DNA of 64,000 nt from the NCBI RefSeq assembly GCF_030253575.1, contig NC_080567.1, forward strand, positions 17,301,001 to 17,365,000, written 5' to 3'. The first letter of the stretch is position 1. Each line of letters opens with the position of its first letter. Both the position numbers and the translations under genes were made by a program. The notes beneath the pieces were generated by a model. It did not search any database and had not been told where the DNA came from. It was given only the letters and a program-made list of their open reading frames with translations. Positions 48,866-57,530 of this stretch are shown piece by piece. The DNA comes from Rhododendron vialii. Its lineage: Eukaryota; Streptophyta; Magnoliopsida; Ericales; Ericaceae.

Positions 48866-50342
48866 GTCTGTGTGTGTGTGTGTGTGTGCGTGTGTGTGTC
48901 AAACAGGTGTTTGTTCTTTCCGAATAATTACCTGCAAGTGGACCTCGTACCTTGTTTGGATATGTCTGGCTAAACCTATATAAAGATATGTGTGACTTGG
49001 TTCCATGCATTAGTTTTGTGAGGTGACTTGTGGAACCATCATATATCTCATCTTTGTCATCTAGATGCATTTTTTTCACCTTGCGACGCATTTCTTTCAT
49101 CTTGTCCTCTATGTACTTCTCATGTCTCACCAGTGCATTCATTTCTTTCCCCACAGGATGGGGATATATTGACGTATTGCTGTGTCAAATTATTTGTTGA
49201 ACTCTATGCTTGATGTTTTGTTCCATTGTGGTAGCTTTTATTTAGTTACTACTTACAATCTCCTCAGTAGTTGTCTTATGTTATGCTCGATCCTCATTAT
49301 CCATAATGTTGTTTTTAGGCTGGAAACAGGTGCTCCTGCAAGGGTGAAACCATTTGCAGTTGAAGTGCGCAATGTTAAATGTCTAAGATGTGGAAATTAT
49401 GGCCACCAAAGTGGTGATCGTGAATGTCCGTTGAAGGATGCAATAATGCCTAATGAAGAGAGTCGATTGAAAAGAAATGATCCCTTGACAGCTATGCTGG
49501 CGCACACAGATTCAGGCGAGGTAATGTTACATAGTTAATAGGGTTATAAGCTCCATATTAATACTAGACGAATTTGTGCGTGATTTTCCCTCACAATAAG
49601 CAAGGTGTAAAGGGCACAAAAATTTAGGACTACTTGATTTGGTAATGGGAATAAGAGAAGTCTTTAACATTTGTCAAATTGTTTTAGATAAGTGAATGTG
49701 GAAAGGGGATAACAAAATCAGTAGACACTAGACAAAATTATGTGAATAACAGATCACTTTGTTTGGTTCCCCTCTCAGAAATAATCTCTCCAAAACTTTT
49801 GACTGTTACGTCATACATGTTTTTTTGTCTTTAGTGATTGTTTGTTAAATTTTTTACTTATTTTATACTTTTTGGATGTGCATAGCGTATCTCTATTCAA
49901 AAAGTAAAAGAGTTTGGCAAAATATTAAAAAAAATTACTAAAGATGGAAAAATACGCAAATCTATGGAACTTCTTTATCTAAAAAATAAATCTCAAAATT
50001 GCAAACCGAACACAGTGTCAATGTTTGAGGGTTACAGTGGTAAACATATTAGATAAAATTCCCTTTAGCCCATTTATTTTAGCCTGTATTTGGAACTGTT
50101 GCAGCTTTCCTCGTATTGAAATGATAAGATATAGACATATACACCGCCCTTCTCCTAAGGACGCCCTTACAGTGGGAAAATGCGGACTTTTGATCTCAGC
50201 CGTTGGATTGTGTTTTCAATGGGTCCAGATCTGTGTGAATAGATTGTCCGCGAAGCCAGACCATTCAAAACACAATCCAACGGCTGAGATCGACGTCCGC
50301 AAATAACTAAAATAAGGGCGCCCTTTCCTGAAACTGACTATA

Positions 50343-50402
<60 letters not shown>

Positions 50403-51874
50403 TCTAATAAAAACAAGGGTGTATTTTATTTTATTCCTGCATAAGTTACTAGTCTGTATCTACTGGATCTTGCAAGTTGCATTGAAAATAAGATGGACTA
50501 CTCTATTAACCTGTTTCATTGTTTAGTTGCATCAAGTATCTAGAATTTATGATCTCTAAATGTGTGTGAATATAACTCTAGGTGTTTATAGATGTGGAGC
50601 TCTAGCAGTTTGCTAATCATTCTCTCTCTCTCTCTCTCAATGCGAAAGTCATGGTCCTGTGTGCGGCCGGTTTATTAAAACAATATCCAGTTGTTGATTG
50701 GTGTTCTCTGGCTGATTTTGCAGCCTCTGAAGTGGGAGCTTAAACAGAAACCAGGAATGAGTCCTCCCCGTGGTGGGTTCAACCCAGACGATCCAAACCA
50801 GCAAATAGTTGCCGAGGACATATTTGATGAGTATGGAGGTAGAAACTTTTTCCCGTGTGAGATTTGTATATAATATCAAAAGAGAATGAATGTTAATCTC
50901 GTTCCCGTCCATGTGTAGGATTCCTTAGTGGAGAGAACATCCCTGAGTTGTTGGTTAACTTCTCTTCTAGCAAACCCGATAAGAGCTCCAAGACTAAGAA
51001 GAAGCACAGAAGGCACTCACCACCTACTTATAAGGAATCAAAGCATCGTAGAGGGGAGGGGACATCCCATGATGATGATGATGAGAGGAAGAGGTTAAAC
51101 AAAAAAACTCATGAGACAAAGAAACAGAAGAATTACGAGCCAAGTCAATCAGTTGATGCCGTGTTCGATAGGTGGGGTGGATCGTTTGACGATGACAATG
51201 AGAGGAGGAGGTCAAAGAAGGGGGATCATAGAAGGCGGTCACCACCCACTTATACTGAATCTGAATCAAAGCATCGGAAAGGGGAGGGGTCATCCGGTGA
51301 GGATCATGAGAGGACAAGGTCAACAAAGAGGAAACACAAGACAAAGGAACGAAAGCACTATGAATCTATTGCAGCAGATGATGAAGAGTTTGATCGGCGT
51401 GACGGGTCATGTGACAATGACAATGAGAGGAGGAGGTCAAAGAAGGGGGATCATATAAGGCGGTCACCACCCACTTATACTGAATCTGAATCAAAGCATC
51501 AGAAAGGGGAGGGGTCGTCCGGTGAGGATCATGAGAGGACAAGATCATCAAAGAGGAAATGCAAGACAAAGGAACGAAAGCATTATGAACCTATTGCAGC
51601 GGATGGTGAAGAGTTTGATAGGCGTGACGGGTCATGTGACGGTGATAATGAGAGTAAGAGGTCAAAGAAGGGAAATCATAAAAGCAAGAAGCAGAAACAC
51701 TCTGAATCGATTTCATCGGAGGAGGGTGCGGAGTTGGATAGGTATCATAAATGGAGTAGACACGGGCATTCTTATTCAAGCTCATCTGACGATTCAGACT
51801 TCGACAGGCGGCGTAGTAGTAAGCACAGTCATTGCTCTGGCCATCGCCATCATCGCAACCGCACTGATTCTTAG
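45833..51874 (+). CDS. CIR1: CIR1-like protein (CBF1-interacting corepressor N-terminal domain, zinc knuckle, RS-like tail), seven exons, 604 aa
   Basis: Exons 45833-46048, 46186-46248, 46718-46854, 46980-47105, 49319-49520, 50724-50838 and 50919-51874 are all in phase with GT-AG introns (1815 nt). The N-terminus has the CIR_N pattern: SHNFLNQKPWHPLSYPNQRR, KWIAEQ and a following coiled coil. FMYVRPPGYNAES corresponds to the FMYEAPPG element of animal CIR1. A CX2CX4HX6C knuckle (C202, C205, H210, C217) sits in VRNVKCLRCGNYGHQSGDRE. The tail is Lys/Arg/Ser/Asp-rich, with a 75-residue unit repeated about three times, like nuclear splicing proteins. Animal CIR1 bridges a transcription factor to histone deacetylase and also associates with splicing factors. 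The plant role is inferred, not known. Intron 4 (2.2 kb) carries microsatellites and a duplication. Confidence 0.9.
46064..46095. repeat. (CT)n microsatellite in CIR1-like intron 1
   Basis: Starts about 15 bp after the donor of intron 1. Confidence 0.9.
47342..47380. repeat. (CT)n microsatellite in CIR1-like intron 4
   Basis: Uninterrupted CT dinucleotides. Confidence 0.9.
48583..49034. repeat. Tandem duplication carrying (CT)n, (AT)n and (GT)n microsatellites, CIR1-like intron 4
   Basis: A unit made of a (CT)n run plus about 140 bp of unique sequence (AACAGGTGTTTGTTCTTT.., CCTGCAAGTGGACCTCGTAC.., TTGTGAGGTGACTTGTGGA) occurs twice. Copy 1 has (CT)n at 48583-48656 and unique part 48661-48800. 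Copy 2 has CT, AT and GT runs at 48801-48898 and unique part 48901-49034. The unique parts are nearly identical, so the duplication is recent. Confidence 0.88.
49750..50015. repeat. Dispersed AT-rich MITE-like repeat (copy 2, CIR1-like intron 5)
   Basis: Reverse complement of the block at 3995-4250. TCTCTATTCAAAAAGTAAAA, ATACGCAAATCTATGGAACT and CTTTAGTGATT are shared. Confidence 0.55.
50152..50325. mobile_element. Foldback MITE (about 174 bp) in CIR1-like intron 5
   Basis: AGGACGCCCTTA..TGCGGAC, GATCTCAGCCGTTGGATTGT and TTTTCAATGG are mirrored by CCATTCAAAACAC.., AATCCAACGGCTGAGATC, GTCCGC and AAGGGCGCCCTTT. The intron also carries an (AT)n run at 50348-50399. Confidence 0.85.
51017..51690 (+). 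repeat. 225-bp (75-codon) tandem repeat in the last CIR1-like exon
   Basis: GTCAAAGAAGGGGGATCAT-type strings recur at 51211, 51436 and 51661, exactly 225 bp apart. Each unit encodes SPPTYTESESKH..KGEGSSGEDHERT..KERKHYE..EFDRRDGS..ERRRSKKGDH. The first unit (from about 51017) is the most diverged and the later two are close to identical. Confidence 0.9.
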
Positions 51875-54115
51875 TTTAGAACGAGGTTTTATGCGCCTTG
51901 GCTTTTACCCTGTTGTGTTAGATTGAGGAAAACATAGATTGGCTTTAACTGTTGTGTAGTTTGAGCAAAATGAAGACGCTTTCTGGTGCAAAGGTGCATC
52001 CGACTATTCCATGTCTACAGAAAATCTGAAGAATCTTTTGTTACTTGTTACTACTTGTTGCTTTGTAAATAATCCTTCATTTCCTCTCTATAGTCGAACA
52101 GATTTGCTTTCTGATTCTGAGCTATGTCAATGTCATGTAGTAGTTTAACTTTATAGCCATCTACCTTCTCAATGAATGGCTAAGATTATGTTGTATAGTA
52201 GTTTAGTACATTTTTTAGTAATATACATACCTTTTGTTTGGAATCTTTCTTTTTATAGACATTCACCTCCCCAATGAACGGCTGAGATTAACTTCATCCA
52301 ATGGCCCACATTGTAGATGCATACAATATTGTCTCCTATAGCTATTTTAAAAGATAAAATAATAAACATAATATATTATTTTTTTCTTAGGCGGGTGAAT
52401 TAATATGATTTTAACATTTTAAAAACAAAAAACTACTATGACATTACAAAAATTTGGAAACTTGGGTAGGGCGGTTGCCCGGTCTCATCCACCCCTTAGT
52501 CCGGCAAATAGCCCCATACGGGGAAGATATAAACTAACAATGAAACACTCCAATATAGGAAAACTGTAGTCCCAATTCTCCCTCTATTTTTTGTCTGGTA
52601 TATTTTTTTGATATTTTTTACTTTTTTTAGTACTTTTGTCTTGACCTTTTGATTCATTTGTGTTGACGAGAGAAATAAAAAATGTATACAAATGTGGATC
52701 AAAGTTTAAAGAAGTTTATATACAAGAACAAAAATACTAAAAAAAATATATATATATATACTCTCTCCGTCCAATTTAAGTGTCTACTACAGTTCTGCGT
52801 ACCATTTTCAATGGCTTATATCTCTCAACATATATTATATTTTATATTTTTAAAATCATTATCTTATAGAAATAATTGAGATATCAAACAAGATCTATAT
52901 TGCATATTTTTAGCAATATACATTGAGAAATATAAGCAATTGAAAATAACATGCAGAACCATAGTGAACACTTAAATTCAGACAGAGGGAGGACTAGTTC
53001 TTTGGGTTTTTTTTGTCTTCAGTAAATTCTTTTTGACTTTTGGTCATAATTTTTTAATTTTTTGATACTCTCGTCCAGAGAGATGAATCCAAGAGAAATA
53101 ATGCAAATATAATAAGATTCAAAAAAAACCCGAACAAAATTAAAAAAAATATATATATATATAAGAAGAATGGGGCCATTTATTAAGTTTAGCTTAAGTT
53201 TATTCCTTGTAGGGGTAACAGAGGAAGCTTTTAGTTAAACTTCTACTCGAATTTGAGTTCAAAAATATCAGCAACCATTCTGGAACCGCATCCAATTTAC
53301 ATACTCAATCACACACACTCACATGCTTGTTTTGTAGCCCCCATGAATAATTATTTAGTGGTCTTAGAGTATCGCCACATGGTGCTCAACATCCACATCT
53401 ATTAAACCTTTTTGTAGAGTCAACACTAAGTATTGGGCGCATAAAAATGTGCTGTGAAGAACAGTGTTAGAGCACCACGTTACGATGCCTCAAGACTACT
53501 TAATTTTTTTTTGAAAATTGGTTGTGGTCCTCCGTCCCTAGACAAGTACCAAAACAAAGCCACGCACATAGTCACAGACAACTCGAAGATCCCGTTCCAC
53601 TTTCTCAAATAAGTACTTAAAAAATAAGGACCTGTTTTCAAGCTTATAAATAATGGGCTTAAAAAAATAATTTTTAAATTTTTTTTGCAGGGTTTGATAG
53701 ATCTCATCAAACAAGATCCATATTGCATATTTTTTATTTCAGTAAGCTTATTATTTTTAAGCTTAAAAATTACAAATAATGACTTATTTTTTAAAGGGGT
53801 AAACTGGAACACACCCGAAACACACCCGAAGTCTTGAAACATACCGTAACAAATTTCCGGATGACTTGGCAAAAAATGAAATACAAGTAAAAGCTTGTGG
53901 GTCAATGTGTTTAAAACTAAAACCTAACATGGAAAAATGATAAATAGTAGAACTAACTGGAGCTCTCTGCAGTGAGAAATTTTTGGGGGCAAATTGGGTA
54001 TAGTGCCACTCCACTCTCTCTCACACATTGCTCACATACAGGCACACTGCCGCACACACTCCCTCTCTCTCTTCTAGGGTTTTGCTCCCTGCGAGAGAAT
54101 CAAGGAAATAGGAAA
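51875..54115. other. Intergenic region between the CIR1-like gene and the left SWIB copy
   Basis: The first 300 bp or so is the likely 3' UTR of the CIR1-like gene. From about 52440 the sequence is the upstream part of the left tandem-duplication unit and aligns with 59035-60425. It includes a Stowaway MITE (52761-52991) that the right copy lacks. No coding exons. Confidence 0.55.
52761..52991. mobile_element. Stowaway-type MITE in the left duplication unit only
   Basis: Ends CTCTCTCCGTCC and GACAGAGGGAG form a Stowaway-type inverted repeat. AATTTAAGTGTCTACT is mirrored by AGTGAACACTTAAATT. A TA precedes the left end. The corresponding region of the right unit (59240-59320) does not contain it. 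Confidence 0.78.
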
Positions 54116-55202
54116 ATGGCATCGTCAACCAGGGTTTTCGCGAAGGGTTGCGGCTCTCTAATGGCGGCTGCTAGGCATTCCGCCGCCGCTGCTTCCTCCC
54201 AAGCCGGTGGCGCCGTGCCCAGCACGACGCGTTGTCCGGGCGGCATTCTGAAGCCGTCGCCGGTCTCTCCCTCTCTTCGTACATTTCTCGGTGTTTCTGA
54301 AGCATCACGCACTGACGTCATCAAAAAGGTCTGGCAGCCCATCAAGCTGATTAACAATCTCCAGGTATTCGTAGTTCATACTACACCATAGTGTGTTGTT
54401 TGATAGTCCTTTTTCCAGTTAGATGTCGTTCTTTCTACAGATGGTTTCTTATATCTGTAAATGGGTATTTGCACATGGATCTAGGGGTGATAAACAGCCA
54501 AGCAGTTGGTTGTTCAAGCTTGGATGGAAAAACTTCATGAGCTTTAAAAATACTGTGTTCAATGCTTAGTTTGGTTATGAGATGAGCTGATCTCGGACGG
54601 GCTTTAATCTACTGAACACGAGCTGATCTCGGGTAGCTTGGATTTTATATAACTTATAACCCAAACGAGCCAAGTAGTAGATTGTTTGAGCTTTGATTGA
54701 AAGCTTAAACGAGATTTTGAAAGATATTCAAGTTTGAATTGTTTACTTAACAAACCTATATTGAACGAGTTTTTAACGACCGATTACGAGCTCAAACTCA
54801 AGTAGCTTGATTTGTTTAGCAATTTTTACCTTTTTTTTTATACAGGACCGGCAAAGAAATTTTGAGTTCATGCCACGACGATTTATATGCAAGGGAAGTT
54901 TTCTTGATGCACAACGATCTATATGGAAGGGAAGTTTTCTTGATGCATTCCTGTTGAAAATGAAGAAGAAGAGAGATCCTCTTTCGAACAGGAAAATTTG
55001 GTCACGTAGATCTTCTATTACGCCGGAATTCGTTGATTCCACTGTACGGATTTACAATGGACAAACTTTTGTTCGTTGTAAGATCACTGAAGGAAAGGTT
55101 GGTCATAAACTTGGCGAGTTTGCTTTTACACGGAAACGAAGACCTTTGAGAACAGTTATTGGACAGGGAAGCAAAAAGGGGACTGGGAAGAAAAAGGGGT
55201 AA
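54116..55202 (+). CDS. RPS19: Mitochondrial ribosomal protein uS19 (RPS19), nuclear gene using a SWIB exon as presequence; two exons, 201 aa
   Basis: Exon 1 (54116-54364) is SWIB exon 1: 83 codons beginning [20 protein letters not shown], Arg/Ala/Ser-rich and typical of a mitochondrial presequence, ending in half a SWIB domain. Exon 2 (54846-55202) follows a T-rich acceptor (TTTTTTTTATACAG) and joins in phase 0. The rps19 reading starts with Met at residue 92. It contains the S19 signature (residues about 154-178, [22 protein letters not shown]) and a basic tail. Plant mitochondrial RPS19 is about 94 aa; here it is 110 because a 36-bp tandem duplication repeats KGSFLDA. RPS19 is a small-subunit protein at the head of the mitoribosome. 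Frame, signature and splice phase are all intact, so it looks functional; expression and import are inferred. The paralogous intron at 60666-63250 lacks it. Confidence 0.82.
54560..54825. repeat. Dispersed repeat in the left SWIB intron
   Basis: Same family as 25480-25870 and 60890-61280 (GAGCTGATCTCGG, TTTTTAACGACCGATTAC, CTCAAGTAGCTTGATTTGTT). It ends about 20 bp before the rps19 splice acceptor, and the right SWIB copy shares it, so it predates the duplication. Confidence 0.55.
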
Positions 55203-55295
55203 ACCAATGTAATCATGACATTGTAGGTGCTTACGAGGGGACGTATGTGTGGATCCATAAGCAAGTGGTGGCATGGGTGCACACCTTCATAAGAT
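54830..55295. other. Insert unique to the left unit: rps19 and short flanks
   Basis: The left and right introns align up to TTTGTTTAGCAAT (54810-54829 / 61270-61283) and again from TATGTTTG.TTTGATAAG (55296 / 61407). Between these points the left copy has about 465 bp holding rps19. The right copy has about 125 bp of unrelated sequence. This delimits the transferred mitochondrial segment to within a few tens of bases. Confidence 0.7.
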
Positions 55296-57407
55296 ATGTT
55301 TGTTTTGATAAGTGTATGGATTCAGATAAAACATTTCTTTTGTGGTTTAATAAAAAACTTTAGTTGGGTGCTAGTGATTACTGCTTTAGCAATAAATTGT
55401 ATGGGGTTTGTATTTTTAAACTGATATACTCAAAGTAGGTTTGCTCTTTGCCCTAGTATATTGTGATTCACTGTTTTTTGCCTCATTTAAACTGATGTGA
55501 AGCTGATCTGTGTTAGCAAACATTGATATTATTTTTGGTCTGTGTCTCTGTGTATGCATTGTTGGAACGTTCAAGTGTTTTCTTTATGATGCAAATGAGG
55601 TGAAGCTCTGCACTTTTTGCACAATAATTAGCGGAAGGACTATGGAAGTTTTGCTGGACCAATCAATCTCCAAACTTGTGATATAACATTATCTTGAGGG
55701 ATATGGCATTAGTAATCCTCTCACCAGTCATTAGAAATACCAATCCTCTCATCATTGGCCCACCAGTCAAACACGACCTTGAGAGACACAGAAGCTTGCT
55801 TGAGTTTGTGGAAAATGGTGACCGAAAGTCACATAAAGGGGGAGGGGTTGTACAACATCTATGAAACATGTGAGTAGGATAATGCCCATTATTGAATGAG
55901 ATATGTATGTTTTACGAGGCTTATGAGCAAGTGCTGTGAAAAACAGAACCGGCAGTGTTATTGTTTGACAATGGATCCCCGCGTCAATCTCACCAAGTGA
56001 TGAAAAAGAGAGAAATGTTACAAATAAACGGTGACTTTGGGAGGGGCATTTATAGTCTGCATTCTCTGCATCCTTTATTACGTGATAGTCTCCTTATTCC
56101 TTGATATTCTCCTACGTCCCTACCTACAACAGGCTAACAGCAATAACCTTGCTTCATGGTTTAGCTACTCTGTCGCGTAGTACGATTTGGTTGGCAAGGA
56201 TTTTATGAATTGTTCTGCAATTCCGTCGTGGAATGAGGAGGTTTGGTGGTTAGAAGCATATGTGCTTCTTCTTTTTTTTGAATTAGTTATCTTTTACTTC
56301 TTGGGAAAGAAATGGGGGAGTATTGCACAGCGATTCATTCTATCATTTCTTTCCCAGGGCTACTCATCATACCCCTTAGGTTAACACTAACTGCGTCTGC
56401 AAGTGAGGGAGATCTGCAATTCGCTAATTTGGGTTCAGGTGGACCTCTGGGATGTGGTGGTAAGTTTGGAATTGTCAAGTCAATGAATCACTGGTATAAG
56501 CATCTCCAACCCATCTCCAAAACTCCAAAATGGAGAATGGATGTTACATATTGAGGGGAGATTTTGTAATTTATCTCCTCTTTTCTTCACTTTCAGATGT
56601 TAACTTTTGTGATAGTGATGATATTGTCATGCATGAATGAGTCAGCTGGAAATGCAAACTAGAAGCCCAGGGTTAGACTACCTTGTTGGGCTATTACGGG
56701 GCATTGAACTCATATCTGATGGCTTAAGGAAGTTTCATCTTTTGTGACCAAGCATAGGTTTCTCAGCCCTTTCATTCACTAACCATCTGTTTATGTCAAA
56801 GTAAAATATTTCGTACTATAAAGTATTTTCAGCAGTTTGAATGTTTGGTTAAATGTAAAATGCTAATACAGTAATTAGTTGGACGTGTTTATTTTAATAT
56901 TTCTACTGATTTAATGTAGTATCTTGAAGTACTGATAGTTTGTGTCGTATCTTGTGGGGCTCTTTGATTTGTGCTGATTTGGCTTGAAATCTTTCCTGTG
57001 CTCTAATGTTAGTTCTTTCTTTCGTGTGTTCTGATATTAGTTCTTTCTTTGAAAATGTCCACACACACAAGTTCAGTTACAGAGGGGTTACTGAATATTG
57101 CAAATATTCAAGAAGCTTTCACCGAGATTCATGATTCCCCTATTTTTCTAACACTTGTTTTGAACTTGTTTAATGCTATTTGCTTTCTGAAAACATAGTG
57201 ATTATGATAGATTCAATTAGCTTTTGTGGTGGTGATTGGATTATAGGTTTATGCTCATTTGTTGCTTGGCTTTAGGATGAATTGGCCGGGAAGGAAACCG
57301 TTAGATATCCTTTGTCAGACTTTGTACAACACTTAAAAAAGTGTTGTTGCTACTCTACTTGGGTTAGAAACTCTCTTGTTTTTCGCCCATTTCTGTTTTC
57401 TTTGCAG
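55203..57407. other. rps19 3' flank and remainder of the left SWIB intron
   Basis: AT-rich and colinear with 61420-63250 of the right copy. The rps19 polyadenylation site should lie in the first few hundred bases. AATAAA-like strings such as TTTAATAAAAAAC occur near 55347. No other gene. Confidence 0.5.
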
Positions 57408-57530
57408 AATCCTCAAAACGAGGAGGAGATCTTTGTGACGAGAAGCTGAAGACACTTTTTGATGGTAAAAAACAAAGTCGGGTTTTTGGAGTTTGCAAAA
57501 CTGTTGAATCCACACTTCATTAAACCTTAA
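57408..57530 (+). pseudogene. Degenerate SWIB exon 2 of the left copy
   Basis: Follows an intact acceptor (TTCTTTGCAG) and aligns with the functional exon at 63251. A T is missing in ATCTTTGTG (right copy ATCTTTTGTG, near 57432). The frame therefore shifts and meets TGA at 57447-57449. A further extra base in the GGTAAAAAACAAAG stretch (about 57466-57475) restores the old frame too late. Spliced to exon 1, it would give a truncated protein lacking the second half of the SWIB fold. SWIB function has been lost here, while exon 1 is kept by rps19. Confidence 0.85.

Noticed and set aside
53480..54014. Minus-strand frames of 141 and 76 codons upstream of the left SWIB copy
   Set aside because: The matching region of the duplicated right unit does not keep these frames, so they are not under selection.
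54846..55202. rps19 as an inert organelle-DNA insertion (NUMT)
   Set aside because: The frame is intact, the S19 signature is complete and a strong acceptor joins it in phase to a presequence exon. A random NUMT would rarely show all three. Transcript data could still overturn this.
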